Positions 1-6,566 of a stretch of 6,725 nucleotides of DNA are shown here, one piece after another (the first letter of the stretch is position 1; each line of letters begins with the position of its first letter). The notes under the pieces were generated by a model that searched no databases, was not told the origin of the DNA, and saw only the letters and a list, made by a program, of their open reading frames with translations. Origin of the DNA: DATDRS01 sp035291605. Its GTDB lineage: Bacteria > Chloroflexota > Anaerolineae > Anaerolineales > UBA6663. The stretch spans positions 1 through 6,725 of the forward strand of contig DATDRS010000239.1 of assembly GCA_035291605.1 (NCBI GenBank), written 5' to 3'. The position numbers and the translations under genes were made by a program.

Positions 1-2027
1 CGGTCACCCGTGGCGACCTCGTTCCCGTAGTACATCGCTCCGCCCGGCCCGACGACCACGAGGTCCAGGTCGTTGACCAGTTGCGACGCGGCGGACAGTG
101 AGGCGGGCGGGTCAGTCCAGACGAGCATCACGCGCAGGGGCTGTGTGCTGGTCATGACTTCCAGCGGGTGCGCGGGGGTATGAGCGTAATTCACCGATTG
201 TCCGGGGGACAGGCCGGTCGTGTGATCATCTATCCACAATGCGTAGGGTGGAGCCGCGGTCATGAAGCTCACATCGGCTCGTCCCCATCCGGCCACGTGG
301 TTTGGGCGAGTAAGGGGAATTTCCTGGGCCGGCCCTGTGCCGTATTGTCCGGGGGCCATGTTGCGCGTGGTATTGAGCAGCAGGGCCTTAACCGCCGCCG
401 CGCTTGGGTTGGGGAGGCCCCGGCCTGCCAGCCACTCCCGCGCCAGCGCACCCAGACCCGCCGTGAGCGGAGTCGCCATGGACGTGCCGCCGGAATACAC
501 GTAGTCGGGATTGGTTTCGTGTTGGCCCCACAGGGCGCCTGCGCCTGGGGCGTGCGACCTGTTGGAGACGATGTTGACGCCGGGCGCCACAAGATCGGGC
601 TTGACCCGCCCATCGTCAGCAGGGCCGCGCGAGGAGAAAGCCGCCATGCCGTTTTCATTGTTGGAGACCAGGTCGGTGACAATAGGGTCAGTGGCGAAAC
701 AGAAACTGAGGATGAGCCATATATAATCAGCCACCCCGCCTGAGGTTCGGTTACTTTCAGATGCGCCAACGCTGATAACGTTCTTGGCGGTTGCCGGGTA
801 AAGCAGCGAGTCGGGGTCAACCACGCCATCCCCATCCGGGCAGAAGCCAAACAGCGGTTCGGGTGTCCCATCTTTTCCCGCGTTGCCTGCCGCGAAGAAA
901 ATAGTCATGTCCGGGTGTTCCCAAATGAACTGGTCGGTGCGCTGCGCGCCGTAAGGGTAACCGCCGTAGGCCGCCTCCGTATCGGTGATCGGGCCGGTGA
1001 GGTCGCCCCAGCTATCGGAGTGCAGTCGCGCACCGTCGGCATACGCCTGGTTGAAAAGTTGATAGTAATCGGGGTCCAGGCCGATAATTTCGTCCGATCC
1101 CGGGTCTACTTCGAAGGCCTGCACGACCAGGCTGGCCTCGGGCGCCATCCCGGCGAACGTGCCGCTGTACTGATGAGTAACTGTGATCGCGCCGGACTGC
1201 ACGCCCGCGCCCGCAATCGAACCGGCGACGTGTGTGCCGTGCCCGTGGTTGTCGTCCCAGTTGGCCCCATCGGAGAGCACGTGCGTGGCCGCAATCCGTC
1301 CGGAGAAATCCAGGCTCAAGGTGGATAAGTCGCCTGTATCTAACCCGGAATCAGCCACCGCGACGGTTTGCCCGGCTCCGAACAGGCCCAGGTTCTGCCA
1401 GGCCGGATTCACCTGCATGATGTTGCGGGCGTAATCGTTGAGCAGGCGGGGCCGGCCCACCGGCTCAATCCAGCGCACCGACTCAAGGTTGGCCGCCTGC
1501 AGCAGCGAGGCCGAGGTGACTTCCATCTCGGCGCTCAGCGAGCGGCTTTGCAAGTCACGCGCGAGCGCGCCCGCATCGTCCGGCCAGCCGATGAGGCGGA
1601 CACGTGCTGTCGGCGGGTCGCCGCGCGCCGCCATGCGCAGTAACGCGGGCGACAACTTGTCGGCCAGGGTGAAGGGCGTGCGGGCATACACGCGCGGCCA
1701 GCGTGCGGCCGCGGCCAACTGCGCCTCCGCGCCGCGAACCAGGTACGCGAAGTCCGGCAGGTATTCAAGCAAAATCACGCCCGCACGCTCCAACGCTGCG
1801 CGGTCGGCGGTCGTCGCCGGGGCGCGGAATTGTAAGATGGCATACGGGCCGGGCGCCGGAGCGGCCAGAGCGGCGCTGGGCGCTATCCCTGCGCCGGCGC
1901 CTGCGTCAAACGCCCCTCGATGGAGGCGGAGCCGCGGCGGAGGGGTATCCGGGGCCGGCTGCGCATTCGCAGCCGATAACGGGAGCAGGATAAGCGCAGC
2001 GATGACCAAAAGTTTAAGCCGGTGCAC
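1..2027 (-). CDS. Secreted subtilisin-like serine protease (S8 family, Kp43-like), 3' end outside window
   Basis: An uninterrupted minus-strand frame of 675 codons, open at the left edge, encodes an exported endopeptidase. The GTG start at 2027 is chosen because it follows GGAGAG by 7 nt and opens directly into a signal peptide (HRLK, then a hydrophobic core, then ANA before QPAP). Residues about 60-125 look like the usual propeptide of this group (AILQFRAP, then LLEYLPDFAYLV). The catalytic triad is complete: Asp226 in VAVADSGLD, His263 in HGHGTHVAG and Ser516 in GGTSMATP, with oxyanion-hole Asn382 in AAGNAG. The segment DGDGVVDPDSLLYPATAKNV and a C-terminal beta-sandwich start (VMLVWTDPP, LVNDLDLVV, near residues 632-665) are typical of the Kp43 subgroup. 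It probably digests extracellular protein. The gene lies 90 bp after lutB on the same strand, so it may have its own promoter, though none is obvious. Family confidence is very high; the full length is unknown. Confidence 0.95.
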   Translation of the reverse strand, partial: MHRLKLLVIAALILLPLSAANAQPAPDTPPPRLRLHRGAFDAGAGAGIAPSAALAAPAPGPYAILQFRAPATTADRAALERAGVILLEYLPDFAYLVRGAEAQLAAAARWPRVYARTPFTLADKLSPALLRMAARGDPPTARVRLIGWPDDAGALARDLQSRSLSAEMEVTSASLLQAANLESVRWIEPVGRPRLLNDYARNIMQVNPAWQNLGLFGAGQTVAVADSGLDTGDLSTLSLDFSGRIAATHVLSDGANWDDNHGHGTHVAGSIAGAGVQSGAITVTHQYSGTFAGMAPEASLVVQAFEVDPGSDEIIGLDPDYYQLFNQAYADGARLHSDSWGDLTGPITDTEAAYGGYPYGAQRTDQFIWEHPDMTIFFAAGNAGKDGTPEPLFGFCPDGDGVVDPDSLLYPATAKNVISVGASESNRTSGGVADYIWLILSFCFATDPIVTDLVSNNENGMAAFSSRGPADDGRVKPDLVAPGVNIVSNRSHAPGAGALWGQHETNPDYVYSGGTSMATPLTAGLGALAREWLAGRGLPNPSAAAVKALLLNTTRNMAPGQYGTGPAQEIPLTRPNHVAGWGRADVSFMTAAPPYALWIDDHTTGLSPGQSVNYAHTPAHPLEVMTSTQPLRVMLVWTDPPASLSAASQLVNDLDLVVVGPGGAMYYGNEVATGD
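1962..2027 (-). other. Sec-type signal peptide of the subtilase
   Basis: Residues 1-22 show a basic n-region (HRLK), a hydrophobic h-region (LLVIAALILLPL) and a small-residue c-region ending ANA, with predicted cleavage before QPAP. There is no lipobox cysteine, so signal peptidase I processing is expected. It supports the GTG start and export of the protease. Confidence 0.85.
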
Positions 2028-2034
2028 AGTCGTA

Positions 2035-2040
2035 CTCTCC
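2035..2040 (-). promoter_or_regulatory. Ribosome binding site of the subtilase
   Basis: GGAGAG on the minus strand lies 7 nt before the GTG at 2027. It decides the start, because the ORF track frame has no nearby ATG before the signal peptide and the frame stays open further upstream. Confidence 0.7.
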
Positions 2041-2117
2041 AGACAGCTGCCCTGACATCCAGAACCCTGTGTCGCAATCCAGCGCTGTTTCACACTTCCA
2101 TCCGAAGCCCGCGACGG

Positions 2118-3596
2118 TTAAGTTCTTGGCCGGCGCTTCCACCGCTCCCGGAACGACGCGCGCGCAAAGACCGGAAAATCTCGCCGCTGCGTCCACGCGC
2201 TGAGGGGCCAGGGCAGCGCTCGGATGCGGCCGCGCTCGGACGCGAGACGCGAGCCGAAGACGGCTAACGCCTGGGCCGCGCGGTATCGCGCGGGCGAGGC
2301 CGTCAGCCAGCGCCAGGCCTTTATCCCGGCTTTCAGCCACGCCGGCGCGCGTCCGGCCTCGACGTTCTGTCCACGGACGGCGAGCAGCATGGTCGGGATG
2401 TCAATCCGCACGGGGCAAATATCGCGGCAAGCGCCGCAGAGGGTGCTGGCGTTCGCGAGCTCGCCGAACCCGGCGCCGAAGAACGCGGGCGAGAGGATGG
2501 AGCCAATCGGCCCGCCATAGGCCGAGCCGTAAGCGTGCCCGCCAATTTCGCGGTAGACCGGACAAACATTCAGGCAGGCCCCGCAGCGGATGCACAACAG
2601 CGACTCGGCCAGCTCACCCCCGAGCGTGCGCGAACGGCCATTGTCGAGCAGCACGACGTGCAGCTCGCCGGGGCCGTCGGGCTCATTCGCGCGGCGCGGG
2701 CCGGTGAGGAGCGAGACGTAGGAGGTGATCTTCTGCGCGGTGGCGGAGCGCGGGAGCAGGCGCATCATCACTTCGAGGTCGGCGAGCGTCGGCACGAGGC
2801 GCTCGATGCCCATGAGCGCAATGTGCACGCGCGGCAGCGTGGTGCACAGGCGGCCATTGCCCTCGTTGGTGACGAGGGCCACCGTCCCCGTTTCGGCCAC
2901 GCCGAAGTTGACGCCGGAGAGGCCGACGTCCGCGCCGAAGAAAATGCGCCGCAATTCGGCGTGCGCCACGCCGGTCATCTCTTTCACGTCGAGCGTGGGC
3001 TTCATGCCAAAGTGCTTTTCAAACAGCGCGGAGACGTCCTCGCGCCGGAGGTGGACGGCCGGCGTGATGATGTGCGAGGGGGTCTCGCCGCGCAATTGCA
3101 CGATGAACTCGCCCAGGTCGGTCTCCACGACGCCGATGCCGGCCGCGTGGAGGGCGTGGTTGAGCTCGATCTCCTCGCTGACCATGGATTTGGACTTAGC
3201 CACGAGACTCCCTCCCCGCCCCTCCCCCATTGCGTTCCTCGCCGTTGCTTCACTCCGTTCAGAAGACGGCGATGGGAGAAGGTGGCCGGAGGCCGGGCGG
3301 GAGGGGGCAGTCTTTACAATGTCTATGATGATCTGCCGCGCTTCGGCAGAGTCGGCAGCCCAGTGAACGCGCCCGCCGTTTTTCTCGACGTTGGCGGCGA
3401 ACTGCTCGAGGTAATGGTCGAGGCGCGAGAGGGTTTCAAGGCGGATGGCGCGGCCCCGGTCGCGCACGGCCTCGGCGTCGGGCAACTCGGCAAAGCGCTC
3501 GTCCCGCCCCTTGACGCGCCGCTCGGCGTTGCGGTCGAGCGCGGCTTGCAGCGTGGGATTATTGAGCGCAGCCGTGATGCGAGAGTGGAAAGTCAT
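2118..3596 (-). CDS. lutB: LutB-like LUD-domain iron-sulfur protein (lactate utilization protein B family)
   Basis: This 492-residue protein matches the LutB/YkgF architecture: an N-terminal LUD domain (about residues 60-320, including KSKSMVSEEI, VETDLGE, NFGVAETGT, TNEGNGR and DNGRS), a ferredoxin region, and a LutB C-terminal region ending in RDFPVFARASFRERW. The first cluster motif is complete (C335, C338, C341, C345). The second has C387, C390 and C394 but Ser384 at the position where E. coli YkgF has Cys; I recall the Ser form in other LutB proteins. LutB normally joins LutA and LutC in NAD-independent L-lactate oxidation; neither is present here, so the substrate is uncertain. The ATG at 3596 overlaps the preceding stop by 4 bp (ATGA) and has AAGG 8 nt upstream. 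An in-frame ATG at 3623 is possible but less likely. The long open frame continuing to 4046 is a shadow of the membrane gene. Residues about 96-131 are an unusual insertion (separate repeat entry). Confidence 0.92.
   Translation of the reverse strand: MTFHSRITAALNNPTLQAALDRNAERRVKGRDERFAELPDAEAVRDRGRAIRLETLSRLDHYLEQFAANVEKNGGRVHWAADSAEARQIIIDIVKTAPSRPASGHLLPSPSSERSEATARNAMGEGRGGSLVAKSKSMVSEEIELNHALHAAGIGVVETDLGEFIVQLRGETPSHIITPAVHLRREDVSALFEKHFGMKPTLDVKEMTGVAHAELRRIFFGADVGLSGVNFGVAETGTVALVTNEGNGRLCTTLPRVHIALMGIERLVPTLADLEVMMRLLPRSATAQKITSYVSLLTGPRRANEPDGPGELHVVLLDNGRSRTLGGELAESLLCIRCGACLNVCPVYREIGGHAYGSAYGGPIGSILSPAFFGAGFGELANASTLCGACRDICPVRIDIPTMLLAVRGQNVEAGRAPAWLKAGIKAWRWLTASPARYRAAQALAVFGSRLASERGRIRALPWPLSAWTQRRDFPVFARASFRERWKRRPRT
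3205..3313. repeat. Imperfect palindromic element inserted in-frame in lutB
   Basis: The outer ends are inverted: AGACT (3205-3209) against AGTCT (3309-3313). They are followed by C-rich and G-rich arms (CCCTCCCCGCC from 3210; GGCGGGAGGGGG at the far side). Inner pairings include CCCAT (3226-3230) with ATGGG (3272-3276) and GCCGT (3241-3245) with ACGGC (3266-3270). The element interrupts the LUD domain between IIIDIVK and VAKSKSMV, where E. coli YkgF has only a few residues, adding about 30 codons without breaking the frame. The encoded segment is Ser/Arg/Gly-rich (LLPSPSSERSEATARNAMG). It looks like a small dispersed palindromic or MITE-like repeat; genome copy number cannot be seen here. 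Confidence 0.75.
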
Positions 3597-4660
3597 CCGT
3601 TCGACCTTTTCCGTCCGTTCCATCCGTTGAACACAGCATACCACGAACCGGCCAGCAGGATGAGCGGGTACAACACGGCGAGCCACACAAACCGGAACTC
3701 GAAAGCGGCGCGCAGCGCGTACAGGACGACGGCCAGCAGATAGGCCGCCGCGGCCAGTTCCGGGCGGCGTCTGGCGACGACGAGGAAAGCCGGGATGAGC
3801 AGGATGTAATGCGGCTCTACCGCATAAGTGGTGACGGAGAGGTTCGTCGCCAACGCGAGGCCGGTCGCTTCCGGCGTGGCGCCGCGCGTGATCAGCGCCC
3901 AGAGAAAGGCGACGACCGCGAAGACGCTGGCAAGCCCTACTCCCCACGCCGGGAGGCCGAGCGTCTCCGCCGCCCGCCAGGTGGTCGTGATGATGACGGG
4001 CCAGGGAGGGACGACTTTGAGATTGTTCAGATACCGCGCGGGCCAATCAGGACCAAATATGAAAAAGGAAGTCAGGAAGGAGAGGCCGGTCAGGGAAAAG
4101 GCTTCCAGTTTCTCGCGCCAGTTCCAGCGCCAGATTGCTGCCAGGATGACCGCGCCGAACAGGAGCGCATTGAAGGGCTTGAACGAGATCAGCCACAGGC
4201 CGAAGGAGAGCAGCCATGGCTTACGTCCTTGCGCGCCGAGCCACGCCAGGCCCACGCCGAGCAGGATGACCCCATCCACGTTCGCCACCAGGATGGCGTG
4301 GAGGACATACAGGTGAGCCGCCGCCAGCGCCACCCACCGGCGGCTGGCCCCGTCCCGGAAGACGAAGGCAGCCCCGACGACGCCCGCAAGATTCAGCGCG
4401 CGCCAGAGAGCTAAATCCAGCGGGGGCCTGAATAACAGGAAAGGCGCCAGCCCGAAAGCCATCCAGGGCATGTCGAAGAAGCCCTTCGTCTTCACCGGAT
4501 CGTACAACTCAGCCGCCCCGCTCAGCCAGGCCTCGACCGGCGGACGGAAGTAAAGAAGGTAATCCACGCCGAAAGGCAAATAGACGGTGTAAGCGGCGAC
4601 GACGAGGACACAGGCGATGATCAGGCCCACCCACTTTAGCCGCGCGGGAGAGCGAGTCAT
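3593..4660 (-). CDS. Polytopic membrane protein, probable GT87/DUF2029-type glycosyltransferase
   Basis: This 355-residue protein has about 9-11 hydrophobic segments (for example residues 9-29, 108-126, 128-143, 165-178, 188-203, 238-258, 283-297, 303-317 and 325-345). After the first helix it has a loop with Asp33 (FGVDYLLYFRP), then ELYDP and a proline-rich PFLLFRPPL. Such a loop Asp followed by YDP and P-rich motifs is typical of GT-C-fold GT87 (alpha-mannosyltransferase-like, polyprenyl-phosphate-sugar-using) proteins; SFKPFNALL near residue 160 also fits. I infer transfer of a sugar from a lipid carrier outside the cytoplasmic membrane; the acceptor is unknown. The ATG at 4660 overlaps the radical SAM stop by 4 bp (ATGA), and I see no Shine-Dalgarno before it, so translation probably depends on coupling. 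The frame extends upstream to 4822, but that part is a shadow of the radical SAM gene. A different GT-C family or a non-enzymatic membrane protein is possible. Confidence 0.72.
   Translation of the reverse strand: MTRSPARLKWVGLIIACVLVVAAYTVYLPFGVDYLLYFRPPVEAWLSGAAELYDPVKTKGFFDMPWMAFGLAPFLLFRPPLDLALWRALNLAGVVGAAFVFRDGASRRWVALAAAHLYVLHAILVANVDGVILLGVGLAWLGAQGRKPWLLSFGLWLISFKPFNALLFGAVILAAIWRWNWREKLEAFSLTGLSFLTSFFIFGPDWPARYLNNLKVVPPWPVIITTTWRAAETLGLPAWGVGLASVFAVVAFLWALITRGATPEATGLALATNLSVTTYAVEPHYILLIPAFLVVARRRPELAAAAYLLAVVLYALRAAFEFRFVWLAVLYPLILLAGSWYAVFNGWNGRKRSNG
3605..3608 (-). promoter_or_regulatory. Ribosome binding site of lutB
   Basis: AAGG, within GGAAAAGG on the minus strand, lies 8 nt before the ATG at 3596 and inside the last codons of the preceding gene. 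It favours the ATGA-overlap start over the ATG at 3623. Confidence 0.5.
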
Positions 4661-6177
4661 CGCGTGTGGGAGTATGAGAGTGCAGGAGCCTGGAGGGTGA
4701 GCGCCTGCGCGGCCTGCTCGCGGTAGCCCACCGAGTTGTAGGCGCAGAACGGGATCATGCGCCCGTCGGGGAGGAGGAACTCGACGCAGCACTTCATCAC
4801 GTTCTTGACGCTGAACGTCCACGGGTCCATGAAGTCGCGCGTGTTGACCATGAAGATGTGCCGGGCGAGGTCGCGCGGGGTGTGCGCGTCGAGCGGCAGG
4901 TGAGAGTGGCAGGAGGGGCAGCGCGAGGCCGAGCGGGATTCGGGAATTGGAGATGGGAGATTAGTGATTGGAGGGGTGATCGAGGCGACCTCACTGGCAG
5001 CCTGGTCGGAGCCGATCTTGGCCGAGGAGCTCCACAGGCGTTCCAATGTATGCAAGAGGTCATCGTTCAGGCCCGGCATCGTGCGGTTCTTGATGTAGTC
5101 GAGATATTGGTCAATCTCCAGCACGCGCGTGATGGGCGTGACGGCGTCGCCGTCGAGCATGGCGTAGGTGACGAAACTACAGGTGGGCATGCAGCAGGGC
5201 ACGGGCACGAAATCGCTCAACTTGAACAGGCCGCCCGTCTGCGCTTCGAGCGCCTTGAGCACATCGGGGATGGTGATGCGGGCCAGCGGGTCGGCGGGCC
5301 GCGGATGGCGCTGGGCGCGGAAGGCGGGCTGGAAGTTGACGCCGAACACCGCCGGATGTTTCAGCCCGAACTCGACGATGCGCCCGATCTCGTGCTCGTT
5401 CACCCCACGCTCGACGGCGGCGACGAGCACTGCACGGACGTCTGCTTCCGCGAGGCGGTCGAGCGTCCGCAGTTTGTCCTCGATCAAGTCCGGCTTGCCC
5501 CGCAGGATCCGGTTGGTCTCAGCGTCGAAGCCGTCGAACTGCAAATAAATGTGCGGTCGCAGACGCTGCAGACCGGCGAGGAACCTGTCATCCCGGGCGA
5601 TGCGGATGCCGTTCGTGTTGAGCATCACGTAGCCGATGCCCTTCTGCTGGGCGAGTTCGATGAAATCCAGGATGCGCGGGTGCAGGCTCGGCTCGCCGCC
5701 GGAGAACTGGATGACTTCCGGGTTGCCCTCGGCGGCCACGAACCGGTCGAGCATGAAGTTCACCTGCTCAAACGTCAATTCAAAATTATGCGCGAGGTGC
5801 GTGCCAGAGTTGGCGAAGCACAGCGGGCAGTCCAGGTTGCACGCCGAATTGACCTCGATCAGGCCGAGGCAGGCGTGCTGCTGGTGATCGGGGCACAGTC
5901 CGCAATCATAGGGGCAGCCATTTTTGACTTCGGTCGCGAACTCCAGCGGGAGCGTGCCGGGCTTATTATAGCGGGCAATATCCACGTACAGCTCGGCGTC
6001 GCCAAAGATGAGCGCTTCAAACTGGCCGTGCTCCGGGCAGCGCTTGCGCATGAAGACCTTGTCGTCGCGCAGGAGCACGTGCGCGTCAATCACCCGTCTG
6101 CATTCCGGGCACAGGCTGCGCGTGAATTCCCAGAAGATTTCGGGCCGGTCAACTTTCGGGCGAGTGGTGGGAGTCAC
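4657..6177 (-). CDS. Radical SAM protein of the COG1964 / tetraether lipid synthase (Tes)-like family
   Basis: This 506-residue protein has the radical SAM motif C113-x3-C117-x2-C120 (CNLDCPLCFA) and GGEP at 160-163. It also has the further metal sites seen in the Tes/MJ0619 family: an N-terminal rubredoxin-like ribbon (C23, C26, C47), a CxxxCxxC just before the SAM motif (CPYDCGLCPDH, C88/C92/C95), C328/C329/C333 in PVPCCMPTC, and C-terminal C420/C423, C463/C464 and C478. Archaeal Tes joins two isoprenoid chains through C-C bonds at sp3 carbons to form tetraether lipids; MJ0619 was earlier linked to methanopterin methylation. The family match is strong, but the substrate in this bacterium is unknown. 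The start is the GTG at 6177, overlapping the previous stop as GTGA, with GGGGAG 6 nt upstream; the open frame to 6351 is a shadow. A repeat-like linker occupies about residues 401-415. A protein-, cofactor- or fatty-chain-modifying role remains possible. Confidence 0.88.
   Translation of the reverse strand: MTPTTRPKVDRPEIFWEFTRSLCPECRRVIDAHVLLRDDKVFMRKRCPEHGQFEALIFGDAELYVDIARYNKPGTLPLEFATEVKNGCPYDCGLCPDHQQHACLGLIEVNSACNLDCPLCFANSGTHLAHNFELTFEQVNFMLDRFVAAEGNPEVIQFSGGEPSLHPRILDFIELAQQKGIGYVMLNTNGIRIARDDRFLAGLQRLRPHIYLQFDGFDAETNRILRGKPDLIEDKLRTLDRLAEADVRAVLVAAVERGVNEHEIGRIVEFGLKHPAVFGVNFQPAFRAQRHPRPADPLARITIPDVLKALEAQTGGLFKLSDFVPVPCCMPTCSFVTYAMLDGDAVTPITRVLEIDQYLDYIKNRTMPGLNDDLLHTLERLWSSSAKIGSDQAASEVASITPPITNLPSPIPESRSASRCPSCHSHLPLDAHTPRDLARHIFMVNTRDFMDPWTFSVKNVMKCCVEFLLPDGRMIPFCAYNSVGYREQAAQALTLQAPALSYSHTR
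4934..4976. repeat. Short repeat-like, AT-richer insertion in the radical SAM gene
   Basis: On the minus strand this stretch reads as loosely repeated TCCAATC / AATCTCCC / ATCTCCAATTCCC / AATCCC units, unlike the surrounding GC-rich coding sequence. It encodes about residues 401-415 (TPPITNLPSPIPESR), a Pro/Ser-rich linker between the conserved core and the C-terminal CPSC segment, and it keeps the frame open. Similar degenerate AATCTCC-type repeats are, from memory, scattered in some environmental bacterial genomes. It could instead be ordinary linker drift. Confidence 0.5.
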
Positions 6178-6548
6178 GGCTGTCTCCCCAATCCGGCGAG
6201 TCCGCCAAAGCACAGCACGCCGACGATCACGCTGATGCACAAGATCAACAGCAAGACAACCGCAAACGCCGCCAGTGCGCCGAACGCGATCCAATGGCGC
6301 GTGAAGCCGAAGTAGATCAGCAACCCGACGTTGAGCAGCAGGCTCAGGCAACTTAAGCCCAGCGACACATAGCCGAGGATATTTTGGGCGTCGGCGTCAT
6401 TCGCAGGAATGGCTGCGGAGAGGAGCGATACGCCAAAAGACAGCACGCCTCCGACGACAACGTTCAGGACGAACCAGCCGAAGAAGCCGATGAGGAAGTG
6501 GGCAGTCTTTTGACTGCGCGTTTCGTAGGTGTGGCGGGAGAGGTTCAC
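6174..6548 (-). CDS. Small membrane protein of unknown function
   Basis: I do not recognise a named family. The 124-residue product has a short polar N-terminus (NLSRHTYETRSQKTAH), then hydrophobic segments at about residues 18-43, 57-81 and 86-118, the last long enough for one long or two short helices. An Asn/Asp-containing loop (PANDADAQN) separates the first two. It is therefore an integral membrane protein with no visible catalytic motif. The GTG start at 6548 has GAGAGG 9 nt upstream. The stop overlaps the radical SAM start as GTGA. Its last helix region (NVGLLIYFGFTRHWIAFGAL) closely resembles the end of the gene just upstream, indicating tandem duplication. Being at the head of a coupled operon, it might anchor or assist the enzymes behind it, but that is only inference. 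Confidence 0.8.
   Translation of the reverse strand: MNLSRHTYETRSQKTAHFLIGFFGWFVLNVVVGGVLSFGVSLLSAAIPANDADAQNILGYVSLGLSCLSLLLNVGLLIYFGFTRHWIAFGALAAFAVVLLLILCISVIVGVLCFGGLAGLGRQP
6184..6189 (-). promoter_or_regulatory. Ribosome binding site of the radical SAM gene
   Basis: GGGGAG on the minus strand ends 6 nt before the GTG at 6177, inside the last codons of the preceding gene. It decides the GTG start over the upstream ATG at 6351. Confidence 0.65.
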
Positions 6549-6557
6549 TGAGAATAG

Positions 6558-6563
6558 CCTCTC
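6558..6563 (-). promoter_or_regulatory. Ribosome binding site of the 124-residue membrane protein
   Basis: GAGAGG on the minus strand lies 9 nt before the GTG at 6548, in the 18-bp gap after the upstream paralogue's stop. It supports the GTG start. Confidence 0.6.
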
Positions 6564-6566
6564 AAG

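Noticed and set aside
168..743. Plus-strand 191-codon frame over the subtilase
   Set aside because: It is antisense to the region carrying the catalytic Ser and C-terminal part of the protease and has no recognisable content.
2028..2117. Promoter for the subtilase in the 90-bp gap
   Set aside because: A TTGCGA box is present but no acceptable -10 box lies at the usual spacing, so I could not support a call.
2014..2340. Minus-strand 108-codon frame spanning the end of lutB and the gap
   Set aside because: It overlaps the conserved lutB C-terminus and the subtilase signal peptide in another frame, with no supporting ribosome binding site or motif.
3205..3313. Rho-independent terminator or attenuator at the palindrome
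   Set aside because: It lies in the middle of an open, conserved coding frame, and no U-run follows a compact stem on the transcribed strand.
2535..3743. 402-codon plus-strand open frame opposite lutB
   Set aside because: It is antisense to the conserved LUD and ferredoxin motifs, and its His/Arg/Gly/Glu-rich translation resembles no family.
3597..4046. N-terminal extension of the lutB frame by 150 codons
   Set aside because: It lies fully inside the membrane protein gene in another frame, is low-complexity Arg/His/Pro-rich, and homology to LutB begins only at the ATG at 3596.
4661..4822. N-terminal extension of the membrane protein frame
   Set aside because: It overlaps the conserved C-terminus of the radical SAM protein, and the ATGA junction with the first transmembrane helix gives a better start.
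4858..6315. 485-codon plus-strand open frame opposite the radical SAM gene
   Set aside because: Its product is compositionally odd with no recognisable motif, while the opposite strand encodes a clearly conserved radical SAM protein. Long antisense frames are common in GC-rich genes.
6178..6351. N-terminal extension of the radical SAM frame
   Set aside because: It overlaps the hydrophobic coding sequence of the small membrane protein, and the GTG at 6177 has a good ribosome binding site and GTGA coupling.
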